A DNA stretch of 64,000 nt from Sporosarcina sp. Marseille-Q4943. GTDB lineage: Bacteria > Bacillota > Bacilli > Bacillales_A > Planococcaceae. Position 1 is the first letter of the stretch. Each line of letters begins with the position of its first letter. The position numbers and the translations under genes are program-made. The stretch lies in NCBI RefSeq assembly GCF_943736995.1, contig NZ_CALSFT010000002.1, positions 248,001 through 312,000 on the forward strand. Reading direction: 5' to 3'. Of the stretch, positions 18,622 to 26,493 are shown piece after piece. The notes beneath the pieces are model-generated. The model ran no database searches. It worked only from the letters and a program-made list of their open reading frames with translations, and had not been told where the DNA came from.

Positions 18622-19482
18622 TTACTCTTCTCCTTTCAATTGTTCGAATGTATTCAGCAGCTCATCTTGCGATATATCCAGTAAGATTGAACCGCCTTTC
18701 GTTTCTTCTTCAATTGCTTTTTTCACTTGTTCAGACTGGTACAGCTCGACAATTTTTAAATACGTCTCGTTTTGTGCATCCTCCGCACGTGCTGCAAAGA
18801 CATTCACATAAGGCAAGGCGTTTTCACTGTCGCCATCTTCCAAAAAGATTGGATCCTCAATAGGGTTGAACCCGGCTTGTCCCGCAATCCCGTTGTTGAT
18901 GAGGGATGCTGCGACATCTTGCAGGACACGTGGCGTTTGTTGCGCAACCATAGGGATGATTTCCAAGTTTTTAGGGTTCTCTTCTATGGATGTCGTATCT
19001 CCGAAAAGTCCAGTGCCTTCTTTTAATTTGATGAGGCCTGCAGTTTCCAATAATCGTAAAGCGCGTCCCAAATTCGAAGGATCATCGGGAACCGCGATTT
19101 TGTCACCTTCTTTAATGCCTGAAATGTCGTCAAGCTTATTGGAATAAATGCCGAGCGGAGCGATAACAGTTGAACCGATCGGTACGATGTCTAGATTATT
19201 CTCTTTGGCAAATTGGCTTAAAAATGCGATATGCTGAAAGGAGTTTAAATCGATGTCACCATTGGCAAGCGCGTTGTTCGGTAACGTGTAGTCCGCAAAT
19301 TCTTTCAGCTCGATTGTAATGCCTTCCTCTTTCGCCAACTCTTTCAGGACATTCCATTGCTCCCCATCTGATCCAGTAACACCGATCACTACAACATCAT
19401 CATTAGCGGATCCACCTTTTCCGCAAGCTGCAAGAATGGTTAGCAGCAAAAGTATTCCAAGTGATTTAATAATGTTTTTCAT
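18622..19482 (-). CDS. metQ: Methionine ABC transporter substrate-binding lipoprotein
   Basis: 286 aa of the NlpA/MetQ family. The signal peptide ends in a lipobox LAAC with Cys20. Characteristic segments are VVIGVTGSDGEQWNVLKE, NSFQHIAFLSQF and IAVPDDPSNLGRALRLLE. It binds D/L-methionine or derivatives outside the membrane and delivers them to MetI. It is the third gene from the riboswitch; the start is preceded by GGAGG. Confidence 0.92.
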   Translation of the reverse strand: MKNIIKSLGILLLLTILAACGKGGSANDDVVVIGVTGSDGEQWNVLKELAKEEGITIELKEFADYTLPNNALANGDIDLNSFQHIAFLSQFAKENNLDIVPIGSTVIAPLGIYSNKLDDISGIKEGDKIAVPDDPSNLGRALRLLETAGLIKLKEGTGLFGDTTSIEENPKNLEIIPMVAQQTPRVLQDVAASLINNGIAGQAGFNPIEDPIFLEDGDSENALPYVNVFAARAEDAQNETYLKIVELYQSEQVKKAIEEETKGGSILLDISQDELLNTFEQLKGEE

Positions 19483-19541
19483 AGTAACTCCTCCAATTGT
19501 TTATATTTTGTTTTTTAAACGCTTCAATGTAAATTTGAAAG

Positions 19542-20204
19542 TTAACGGCGCATCACTTTCTTAGATAAGAAGTTTCCAATCCACTGCGCCAACTGTACAA
19601 GGATGATTAGAATGACGACTGTAACGAACATGACGGAACTGTCGAATCGTTGGTAGCCATGTGTCATTGCGACGTGGCCCAAACCGCCTCCGCCAACTGT
19701 GCCTGCAACAGCTGAAAAGTCGATTAAACCGACCGTGACAAACGTCAATCCGAGGATGAGCGGTCCAAGCGCTTCAGGGATCAATACAGTGAATATAATT
19801 TGGCCCGGACTTGCTCCCATTGCTTCAGCGGCTTCGATGACACCCGGATCGATACTGATCAAGTTGTTTTCGACGACCCTTGCGACTACAAACGATGCGG
19901 CAATCGTCATCGGGAAAATGGCAGCTGCCGTCCCGATCGTCGTTCCAATCACTTCGCGTGTAACGGGCGAAAGGACGAATAGCAAAATAATGAAAGGAAT
20001 CGGGCGAATAATATTAATAAAGAAATTCAGTAACGCTGAAATGAACCGATTCTCAAGTATATTTCCTTCTCTTGTAGTAAACAGAAGGACGCCTAATGCC
20101 ATACCGACAATTGAACTAAACACCAACGTCCCTAAAACCATCGTAATCGTTTCACCGGTCGCCTCCACAATGCGAATCCAAAATGTCTCCCAATTAACTT
20201 TCAT
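19542..20204 (-). CDS. metI: Methionine ABC transporter permease
   Basis: 220 aa with five to six membrane helices. The BPD_transp_1 EAA motif appears as EAAEAMGASPGQIIFTVLIPEALGP near residue 140, the coupling helix that contacts MetN. It overlaps metN by 4 nt, so the two are translationally coupled. Confidence 0.93.
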   Translation of the reverse strand: MKVNWETFWIRIVEATGETITMVLGTLVFSSIVGMALGVLLFTTREGNILENRFISALLNFFINIIRPIPFIILLFVLSPVTREVIGTTIGTAAAIFPMTIAASFVVARVVENNLISIDPGVIEAAEAMGASPGQIIFTVLIPEALGPLILGLTFVTVGLIDFSAVAGTVGGGGLGHVAMTHGYQRFDSSVMFVTVVILIILVQLAQWIGNFLSKKVMRR

Positions 20205-21220
20205 TTCGAATTCACCTCCTCAATGTCTACGATGCTTTTCAATTCATGGATGCAGGCGTTCACTGCATCATCTTTTCCCTCGAAGGAAACGACAAGGTTG
20301 CCAAAAAACTGTTGCTGCAATTCCCGGATCGAACCGTAAATGATATTGAAATCAATCTGATGCTTTCGAGTAACTGTTGATAAGATCGGGTCGCTTGCCC
20401 GCTCTCCTTTGAAAATGATGCGGTACAAAGCGGTTCCCCCTTTTGCCCGCCATTCATCAAGAAGGTGAGGGGAGGGCAAGCTTTGATCGGTGGCGAAGAT
20501 GAATTCCTTTGTCGTTGCGTGCTGAGGATTGGTAAACGTATCGAACACTTCGCCTTGCTCAATAACTTCCCCCGTCTCCATGACTGCGACACGGTTGCAA
20601 ACAGATTGGATCACCTGCATTTCGTGTGTAATGAGCAGGATTGTAATCCCTAATTCCCGATTCACCTTTTGCAATAGATTCAAAATATCGCGCGTTGTGT
20701 TCGGATCAAGTGCGGAAGTTGCTTCATCGCACAACAGAATTTCCGGGTCTGTCGCAAGTGCGCGGGCAATGCCGACACGCTGTTTTTGTCCCCCTGATAA
20801 TTGCTCGGGATAACTTTTCGCTTTATCCGCAAGACCTACGAATTGAAGGAGCTGTTTCACTTTTGCTGTCCGTTCCACTTTAGGTATCTTCGATAGTTTC
20901 AAAGGGTATTCAATATTTTGTTCCACAGTGCGGGAAGAGAAGAGGTTGAAGTTTTGAAATACCATCCCGATCTTCCTGCGCACTTCCCGGAGCTGTTTCG
21001 GCTTCAGTTCGTGCAAGGGAGTTTTTTTAATAAGGATTTTCCCTTCGGTCGGACGTTCAAGGCCGTTGACAAGCCGGATCAATGTGCTCTTTCCGGCGCC
21101 GCTGAATCCGATAATGCCGAAAATATCGCCTTCCTCAACGTCAAATGTCACCTTTTTGACTGCTTCTACTTTCCTGTTTCCGATAACAAATGTTTTCGAT
21201 ACATTTTCGAATGTAATCAT
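20201..21220 (-). CDS. metN: Methionine ABC transporter ATP-binding protein
   Basis: 339 aa. It has Walker A GFSGAGKST near residue 38, Q-loop MVFQNFNLF, signature LSGGQKQRVGIARAL near 140, Walker B LLCDEATSALD near 160 and H-loop ITHEM. The C-terminal ~100 residues form the NIL (ACT-like) domain, which in MetN senses methionine and shuts the transporter. First gene after the SAM riboswitch. Confidence 0.95.
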   Translation of the reverse strand: MITFENVSKTFVIGNRKVEAVKKVTFDVEEGDIFGIIGFSGAGKSTLIRLVNGLERPTEGKILIKKTPLHELKPKQLREVRRKIGMVFQNFNLFSSRTVEQNIEYPLKLSKIPKVERTAKVKQLLQFVGLADKAKSYPEQLSGGQKQRVGIARALATDPEILLCDEATSALDPNTTRDILNLLQKVNRELGITILLITHEMQVIQSVCNRVAVMETGEVIEQGEVFDTFTNPQHATTKEFIFATDQSLPSPHLLDEWRAKGGTALYRIIFKGERASDPILSTVTRKHQIDFNIIYGSIRELQQQFFGNLVVSFEGKDDAVNACIHELKSIVDIEEVNSK

Positions 21221-21237
21221 AAAATCCCCTCCAAATA

Positions 21238-21290
21238 AAAACGCCTTCTTTTCCCGTATCTATTGGAAGATACGAAAAAAGAAGGCGTTT
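21238..21290 (-). terminator. Riboswitch-controlled terminator of metNIQ
   Basis: A long stem (AAAACGCCTTCTTTT with its complement, plus inner CGTATCT pairing) ends in T-rich sequence just before metN. This is the expression platform of the upstream SAM riboswitch: it forms when SAM is bound. Confidence 0.9.
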
Positions 21291-21328
21291 CTACTAAAAT
21301 TGTAGAATATGAAAAAAGCTTCGCTCTT

Positions 21329-21431
21329 CTTATCTTCCAAACAGATAACTGTTTGCAGGAATTGGCACGTAGTTTTCAAAAAACCGTTGCCGAGATGTCA
21401 TAGGGCCTGTCCCTCAATCTCTCTTGATAAG
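21329..21431 (-). ncRNA. SAM-I riboswitch (S-box)
   Basis: Reading the minus strand, the leader shows the conserved S-box blocks in order: CTTATCAAGAGAGATTGAGG, GACAGGCCCTATGACATCTC, GGCAACG, ACGTGCCAATTCCTGC and the closing GGAAGATAAG. The first and last blocks form the P1 helix. High SAM stabilises P1 and allows the terminator at 21238-21290, so methionine uptake is on only when SAM is low. Confidence 0.96.
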
Positions 21432-21461
21432 AAATTTTGTATGAAATTTGAATTGCATATA

Positions 21462-21489
21462 ACTCTACCATGGCTGAAAATAAAGTCAA
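21462..21489 (-). promoter_or_regulatory. Sigma-A promoter of the metNIQ leader
   Basis: On the minus strand TTGACT and TAGAGT are separated by 16 bp; transcription would start about 25 nt before the riboswitch P1 helix. Confidence 0.7.
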
Positions 21490-21643
21490 CTAATTTTGTT
21501 AATATTGCTGAAGGTCAAATATATAAATGAGTCTGACTATTTTTACTTGGAGGGAGATGAAGTACCGTTCTGCATAGCACAGTGATGGTTTCTGTTCAGT
21601 TAAATTTGTTGCATTTAAAAATGACAAGCACCTGCCTGGTTAG

Positions 21644-21671
21644 TTGTAAAAGAGTGTGGATGGTCTATAAT
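21644..21671 (+). promoter_or_regulatory. Sigma-A promoter of the plsC-like gene
   Basis: TTGTAA and a perfect TATAAT with 16-bp spacing, ending 41 bp before the start codon. Confidence 0.75.
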
Positions 21672-21712
21672 TAGTAGCAAGTGTAATATATTGGTAATAA
21701 CGGGAGGGTGAC

Positions 21713-22276
21713 ATGTATAAATTAACAGCTACATTGGCGAAGATCATCTTTTTCTTCATCGCCAAAATCGAATTGAGGAATACATACAAACTGCCTGAGA
21801 ACGGGGGATATGTCATTACGTGTGCGCACAGAGGTTGGTTGGAAATTATTGCACTTGGCATTTCATTGCCTCGCCCAATTCACTTTATGGCGAAGAAGGA
21901 GCTCTTCAGAAGGAAAATAATTGCCTCTTTCTTAACGAGCATTAAAGCTTTTCCTATTGACCGTGAAAATCCATCACCGAGCAGTATTAAAACACCTGTA
22001 AAACTACTGAAGTCTGGTGAGATTGTTGGGATTTTCCCGAGCGGAACAAGGGCAGCGGAAAATGCGCCGGTAAAGCGAGGGGCTGTCACTATTGCAAGTC
22101 TGGCGAAGGTGCCGATTGTTCCAATCACATATGAAGGGCCAGCAAATCTGAAAGATATTTGGAAATACCGAAAAGCGACGATTACGATTGGCGATCCATT
22201 CATTATCGAGAAAACAGGTAAAGAAGAGATTAGCGCCTATGTGGAGAAGTTAGAGCGGGCAATCCATTTAACATGA
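21713..22276 (+). CDS. plsC: 1-acylglycerol-3-phosphate acyltransferase family protein
   Basis: 187 aa, a membrane-associated acyltransferase making phosphatidic acid. A hydrophobic N-terminus is followed by motif I as HRGWLE near residue 40, motif II-like MAKKELFRRK, FPIDREN near 82 and motif III as FPSGTR near 105. The usual HX4D catalytic dyad is HX4E here, and FPEGTR is FPSGTR; the Ser also occurs in the Bacillus homologue as I recall it. GGGAGG precedes the ATG. Single-gene unit with its own promoter. Confidence 0.85.
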   Translation: MYKLTATLAKIIFFFIAKIELRNTYKLPENGGYVITCAHRGWLEIIALGISLPRPIHFMAKKELFRRKIIASFLTSIKAFPIDRENPSPSSIKTPVKLLKSGEIVGIFPSGTRAAENAPVKRGAVTIASLAKVPIVPITYEGPANLKDIWKYRKATITIGDPFIIEKTGKEEISAYVEKLERAIHLT

Positions 22277-22339
22277 AAGGTCCTCCGGGGATATGTTGTA
22301 TCTGTCTGAAAAAAGTGAACCGTGAAAAGAAAAACGTAA

Positions 22340-22368
22340 TTGCGATAAGTAAGCAATCGTGCTAAACT
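22340..22368 (+). promoter_or_regulatory. Sigma-A promoter of the ABC-F leader
   Basis: TTGCGA and TAAACT with 17-bp spacing. The transcript would carry a leader of about 265 nt before the ABC-F start. Confidence 0.7.
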
Positions 22369-22398
22369 ATTCTTACTATTATCGGACGGAGGTGAGGA

Positions 22399-22521
22399 AT
22401 GATGTTGGACACTGTGTATGCACGTGAAAGTCTATTGGAATATTTAGCCACTTCGTGTGCGATTACTCATGAAATTGCGCTCAACGGGATACGTATGCCC
22501 TTTTTTAGACAATTTCAGTAA
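22399..22521 (+). CDS. Putative 40-residue leader peptide of the ABC-F gene
   Basis: A short frame begins with tandem ATG codons 6 nt after a strong GGAGG and ends at TAA in the 364-bp gap before the ABC-F gene. It starts MMLDTVYARESLLEYL and ends FFRQFQ. It resembles no protein I know. Its position, between a good promoter and a terminator hairpin upstream of an ABC-F gene, is that of a leader peptide on which a stalled ribosome changes RNA folding. Confidence 0.6.
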   Translation: MMLDTVYARESLLEYLATSCAITHEIALNGIRMPFFRQFQ

Positions 22522-22568
22522 TCACACAGCTGTTTAGCACATCATTCCTTGCGTTATTTTTTTAGAGG

Positions 22569-22595
22569 AAGGCTGCTTAAACGCAGTCTTTTTTT
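22569..22595 (+). terminator. Attenuator terminator in the ABC-F leader
   Basis: An 8-bp stem AAGGCTGC/GCAGTCTT with one G-U pair and a T7 tract, 46 nt before the ABC-F start. Upstream TGCGTT (22550-22555) can pair with AACGCA inside the loop and 3' arm, giving a possible antiterminator. Confidence 0.7.
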
Positions 22596-22640
22596 GTGCG
22601 CTTCTAGCTGTGAAAACAGAATGAGAGGAAGCGGAAAATT

Positions 22641-24500
22641 ATGATCTGTACAATACAACAAGTAAGCAAAATGTTAGGTGGCAACACCATCTTTGAAAAT
22701 CTTTCATTGGAAATCAAAACAGGCGATCGTGTAGGCGTCGTCGGACGGAACGGGAGCGGGAAAACGACGTTATTCAAACTCATAGCGGCCGTCGAACAAC
22801 CGGATGTTGGACGAATTCATTATAAAAAAGGAACCAAAATAGGTTATTTATCGCAAATCCCTTCATTCGAACAGCCGCTGACCGGTTATGATGTACTCCA
22901 AAGTGCGTTTACAGAATTGAAGGACATCCAACAGCAGCTGTCTGAAATGGAATTGGAATTATCGAATCCGGATACAGCGGACATGGATCGCCTGCTTCTT
23001 CGATACGGACAAATGCAGGATGAATTCGTCAGGCGCGATGGGTACGCGATGGATGCTGAAATCGAAAAAATCATTAACGGTCTTCAATTACGGACGTTTG
23101 TCGAGCAGGAATTCAGCCAGATGAGCGGCGGGGAACAGACTAAAATCATGTTAGGCAAACTCCTCCTCACTCAACCCGAGTTACTTTTGTTAGATGAACC
23201 GACGAACCATTTGGATTTATTCGCGGTCGAATGGCTGGAGGACTATTTGACGGAATATGCAGGGACGGTCGTCATCATTTCACATGACCGCTATTTTCTC
23301 GATAACGTCGTGAAAAAGATAGCGGATCTTGAAGATGGGGAGTTGCATCTGTATACCGGCAATTACAGCTCATTCGTCCAAGAAAAAGAAGAGCGTCTTC
23401 TACGTGAATTCCAGGACTATGAAGAACAGCAGAAAAAGATCAAGAAGATGAATGAAGCGATCAAGCGGCTTCGGATTTGGGCGAATGAAGCGAATCCGCC
23501 GAATGCGGGACTTCATCGGCAAGCGAGGAATATGGAGCGGGCGCTGGAACGGATGGAGAAGCTTCGTAAGCCGTTGATCGATCCGAGAAAAATGGCATTG
23601 TCCTTTGAGGCGGCGCCGAGAAGCGGCAAGGAAGTCGTAAACATGCAAAAAGCCGTGAAATCATTCGGTGCAAACGAATTGTTGCAGGGAGCGAATCTGC
23701 AAGTGTACTGGAAGGACCGGACGGCGATTGTCGGCAGGAATGGAAGTGGAAAATCGACTGTCCTGAAGATGCTTCTTGGCGAGCTTGCCCCTGATGCAGG
23801 AGTATGCAAATTGGGAAGTAATGTGAAGGTAGGCTTCCTCTCACAGCATTTTGCTATTGAGGATCCGAAAGCACGCCTGCTTGACGTATTCCGGAAAGAG
23901 GTCGGCGTGGATGAAGGCGAAGCGTGGCATATTCTCGCGAAGTTTATGTTTTACGGACCGGATGTGTTCAAGCGGATCGGCGATTTGAGTGGTGGGGAAC
24001 GTACACGGCTACGGCTCGCGCAACTGATGTATCAGGACGTGAACTTCCTCGTATTGGACGAACCGACGAATCATTTGGACATTGAATCACGGGAAGTGCT
24101 GGAAGACGCATTGGAGGATTTTTCGGGTACGCTTCTCGCCGTTTCGCATGACCGGTACTTCTTGAATAAATTATTTACCCGCACAGCATGGCTGGAAGAC
24201 GGTGAAATGATGATGTTCGAAGGCCCTTTCGACTGGGCGAGGCAGAAATGGAACGAAATGCAACAATCGCAAGCTACAGAGCCTTCAAAGAAAATGATTG
24301 TCGACAAGAAGCCTAAGCTGAATAAGGAAACAAATGTGGAAGTAGAAATCGCTGCGCTGGAACTTCAAATTGAGCAATTGGAAAAGAAGTTATTGAGCGA
24401 AACAGACTGGAACGACTACGAATCAATTGAAGGGAAGATCAAACCACTGCAGAAAAAACTGAATGCCCACTATGAGCAATGGTTGATTGAAAATGAATGA
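22641..24500 (+). CDS. ABC-F family ATPase (ribosome-associated)
   Basis: 619 aa with two ABC domains and no membrane segments. Domain 1 has GRNGSGKTT near 36, LSQ-type MSGGEQTK near 155 and LLLDEPTNHLDLF near 180; domain 2 has GRNGSGKST near 358, LSGGERTRLRLAQL near 450 and LVLDEPTNHLDIES. A charged linker of about 75 residues (residues ~250-325) and a C-terminal coiled coil follow the YdiF/Uup layout. ABC-F proteins act at the ribosomal E site, either in translation or in antibiotic protection. The leader peptide and attenuator upstream favour antibiotic-responsive control. Confidence 0.85.
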   Translation: MICTIQQVSKMLGGNTIFENLSLEIKTGDRVGVVGRNGSGKTTLFKLIAAVEQPDVGRIHYKKGTKIGYLSQIPSFEQPLTGYDVLQSAFTELKDIQQQLSEMELELSNPDTADMDRLLLRYGQMQDEFVRRDGYAMDAEIEKIINGLQLRTFVEQEFSQMSGGEQTKIMLGKLLLTQPELLLLDEPTNHLDLFAVEWLEDYLTEYAGTVVIISHDRYFLDNVVKKIADLEDGELHLYTGNYSSFVQEKEERLLREFQDYEEQQKKIKKMNEAIKRLRIWANEANPPNAGLHRQARNMERALERMEKLRKPLIDPRKMALSFEAAPRSGKEVVNMQKAVKSFGANELLQGANLQVYWKDRTAIVGRNGSGKSTVLKMLLGELAPDAGVCKLGSNVKVGFLSQHFAIEDPKARLLDVFRKEVGVDEGEAWHILAKFMFYGPDVFKRIGDLSGGERTRLRLAQLMYQDVNFLVLDEPTNHLDIESREVLEDALEDFSGTLLAVSHDRYFLNKLFTRTAWLEDGEMMMFEGPFDWARQKWNEMQQSQATEPSKKMIVDKKPKLNKETNVEVEIAALELQIEQLEKKLLSETDWNDYESIEGKIKPLQKKLNAHYEQWLIENE

Positions 24501-24521
24501 ATAATAAATTCTCTACTAGAC

Positions 24522-24560
24522 AAAAGGTAAAGGGGTATGAAAATCCCCTTGCCTTTTTTA
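24522..24560 (+). terminator. Intrinsic terminator after the ABC-F gene
   Basis: The stem AAAAGGTAAAGGGG pairs with CCCCTTGCCTTTT around a 9-nt loop, with a T-rich tail. Confidence 0.8.
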
Positions 24561-24648
24561 TTTTTCGTTCACTAATTAAAAATAATAATGAAATTCAACT
24601 CAGAAATTAAGATTATTAATAAACGTATTGAAATAATTAATATTACGC

Positions 24649-24677
24649 TTGCTATTTCCAAATGATTGGGATATGAT
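24649..24677 (+). promoter_or_regulatory. Sigma-A promoter of the DUF2089 operon
   Basis: TTGCTA and TATGAT with 17-bp spacing. It excludes any start codon upstream of about 24684 and so supports the short DUF2089 reading. Confidence 0.65.
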
Positions 24678-24708
24678 GGATTCAAATGAAAGGGGAATTC
24701 AGATTATT

Positions 24709-25074
24709 ATGGCATATCCCGTTATTAGTCATTGCCCTGTCTGCAGTGAAACGCTGAAAGTTACGAAGCTACATTGCACCCGATGCCATACATCCATCGA
24801 GAATGAGTTTGAATTGTCCAAGTTGGCTGCGTTGTCAGGGGAACAGCTCCATTTTGTCGAAGTGTTTTTGGCGTGCAGGGGAAATATTAAAGAAGTTGAA
24901 AAGGAACTCGGAATTTCGTATCCGACTGTTCGAGGCAAACTGAATGAGGTTGTCAGTTCACTCGGGTATGAAATGAAAAAGAAGAGTGAGGTGGATGAGA
25001 AGAAAGTAGTCGCCATGTTGGAAAAAGGGGAAATCACGACGGAAGAAGCAATCCGACTGTTAAAAGATGAATAG
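24709..25074 (+). CDS. DUF2089 family zinc-ribbon protein
   Basis: 121 aa. An N-terminal zinc ribbon (CPVC and CTRC, 15 residues apart) is followed by a helix-turn-helix-like region LGISYPTVRGKLNEVVSSLGYE near residue 75, then a short SHOCT-like tail EKGEITTEEAIRLLKDE. A DNA- or RNA-binding regulator seems likely. The start at 24709 is set by AAAGGGG upstream and by the promoter position. It is first in a three-gene unit with two small proteins of unknown function. Confidence 0.8.
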   Translation: MAYPVISHCPVCSETLKVTKLHCTRCHTSIENEFELSKLAALSGEQLHFVEVFLACRGNIKEVEKELGISYPTVRGKLNEVVSSLGYEMKKKSEVDEKKVVAMLEKGEITTEEAIRLLKDE

Positions 25075-25086
25075 GGGGAATTCAAT

Positions 25087-25473
25087 ATGAAAACGGAAAT
25101 TGAAAAAGTGTTGACGATGGTGCAAGAGGGGAAAGTTGACGCCGAAAAGGCTTCTGAGCTGATCGGAGTATTAAAAGACAGGGAATCCGCTAGTGGACCA
25201 TCATCCAAACCGACTGCATATACGGATAAGACATTGAAAATCCGTGTCGTTTCGGCGGATAACGATAACGTTTCTGTCAATTTGCCGATCAAGCTCATCA
25301 AAGTTCTATTGAAGGCGGGCCATAACATCGCAGGGAACATTCCTCAATCCGAGAAATACGTGAAAGATATTGATATTGATGTGCTCATCGAGGCGATTGA
25401 TAATGAATTGGACGGACAACTCATTGACGTCAAGTCGGCAGACGGCGATACAGTTTCCGTTTTTATCGAATAA
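25087..25473 (+). CDS. SHOCT-like small protein
   Basis: 128 aa. The first ~30 residues (IEKVLTMVQEGKVDAEKASELI) have the short helical pattern seen at the end of the preceding gene. The rest is a soluble alpha/beta region with VSVNLPIKLIKVLL and a late VKSADGDTVSVFIE. Similar proteins accompany DUF2089 genes, with no known function. GGGGG lies before the ATG; 12 nt separate it from the preceding gene. Confidence 0.75.
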   Translation: MKTEIEKVLTMVQEGKVDAEKASELIGVLKDRESASGPSSKPTAYTDKTLKIRVVSADNDNVSVNLPIKLIKVLLKAGHNIAGNIPQSEKYVKDIDIDVLIEAIDNELDGQLIDVKSADGDTVSVFIE

Positions 25474-25755
25474 ATGATGCGCGTCAAAGTGAAGACAGGC
25501 AAGGTGCGGTTATTTGTCCCGATTCCTTATGTGTTCCTGACGATCATCATACTGATCCTGTCTTCTGACCGACTTCAAAAACTTATTAACAAGTGGATTG
25601 TGGAGCAGTCGGAAGATAAGGAAAAAGTGTTTGCCATTCCGCCAATCGATAAAAAGGAATTGAGAGCCATTGTAACGGAGTTGAAAAATCATAAGGGATT
25701 GGGTTTAGTAAACGTCAAGGCGAACGACGGCACAGAAGTTATCGTGAAACTATGA
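25474..25755 (+). CDS. Small single-pass membrane protein
   Basis: 93 aa. The start abuts the preceding TAA (TAAATGATG), so translation is probably coupled. One hydrophobic segment (about residues 13-31, FVPIPYVFLTIIILIL) is followed by a charged domain whose end, VNVKANDGTEVIVKL, mirrors the ending of the previous protein, suggesting that the two share a fold. I do not recognise a function. Confidence 0.7.
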   Translation: MMRVKVKTGKVRLFVPIPYVFLTIIILILSSDRLQKLINKWIVEQSEDKEKVFAIPPIDKKELRAIVTELKNHKGLGLVNVKANDGTEVIVKL

Positions 25756-25768
25756 TAACTTCTTTTTT
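25736..25768 (+). terminator. Intrinsic terminator of the DUF2089 operon
   Basis: An 8-bp stem AAGTTATC/GATAACTT overlaps the stop codon and is followed by a T7 run. Confidence 0.8.
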
Positions 25769-25770
25769 TG

Positions 25771-25832
25771 TTGCAATCCGCTGGGGATAGGAGTACTATA
25801 ATGACTAGATGACCAGAGTGGTATTTTGGTCA
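25771..25832 (+). promoter_or_regulatory. yhgD promoter and operator 1
   Basis: TTGCAA (25771) and TACTAT (25794) with 17-bp spacing. At 25810-25832, just after the expected start of transcription, lies a 23-bp palindrome of the form TGACC-N13-GGTCA. The same form and length recurs before yhgE. Confidence 0.7.
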
Positions 25833-25851
25833 GTAAAGCGGGGGTGGGGAA

Positions 25852-26424
25852 ATGGATCGCAGGCAAGAAATACTGGAGGCAGCTGCCAAATCGTTTTCGC
25901 TATTCGGTTATAAAGCGACAACGATGGACCAAGTCGCCAAAATAGCGAATGTCGGCAAAGGAACGATCTATACGTTTTTCGCGAATAAAGAAGAGCTGTT
26001 TAACGCAATCGTCCTGCAAATGGTCGAAGAGATGCGGGTGGCATCCGATGCGGTGACAGTCGAAGGCGCTTCTTTCGAACAAAATGCGCATGCGCGGCTC
26101 ATGCAAATGTTGAAATTCCGGGAGACGCATCAATTGTACGCCAAAATGATCGACGAAGGAAAAGAATTGCGCACACCTGCAGTCATTGAAGTGCTCGCCG
26201 AAATCGAAAATGAAATCGTCTTTTATATAAAAGCGAAAATTGAACGGGCAGTCAATAAAGGTGAACTGAAGCCGTGCGACAGTGAGCTTGTTTCATACCT
26301 ATTGTTCAAGTCATATGTGGCGCTTGTCGTCGATTGGGGGAAAACTCATAAGGGCGAAGAGCTTTCCGAAGAACGGATTGCGGAATTATTACGCAGCACC
26401 ATTTTTACAAGTCTCTTAGTTTGA
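25852..26424 (+). CDS. yhgD: TetR-family regulator, YhgD-like
   Basis: 190 aa. The TetR helix-turn-helix occupies residues 5-50 (AAKSFSLFGYKATTMDQVAKIANVGKGTIYTFF). It stands directly before a YhgE homologue, as in Bacillus subtilis. Two matching TGACC-N13-GGTCA palindromes, one before each gene, suggest that it represses itself and yhgE. A terminator overlapping its stop codon separates the two genes. Confidence 0.85.
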   Translation: MDRRQEILEAAAKSFSLFGYKATTMDQVAKIANVGKGTIYTFFANKEELFNAIVLQMVEEMRVASDAVTVEGASFEQNAHARLMQMLKFRETHQLYAKMIDEGKELRTPAVIEVLAEIENEIVFYIKAKIERAVNKGELKPCDSELVSYLLFKSYVALVVDWGKTHKGEELSEERIAELLRSTIFTSLLV

Positions 26425-26437
26425 GACTCTTTTTTTA
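26410..26437 (+). terminator. Terminator overlapping the yhgD stop codon
   Basis: A stem AGTCTC/GAGACT spans the end of the reading frame, followed by T7. Confidence 0.75.
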
Positions 26438-26445
26438 TTCACGAT

Positions 26446-26468
26446 TGACCGAATGAGAGTTTCGGTCA
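26446..26468. promoter_or_regulatory. yhgE operator 2
   Basis: A 23-bp palindrome TGACCGAA-N7-TTCGGTCA overlaps a TTGACC that could be the -35. It shares the TGACC-N13-GGTCA form with the site before yhgD. Confidence 0.65.
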
Positions 26469-26493
26469 GTTAGTACAAATGGAGGAATGACGA

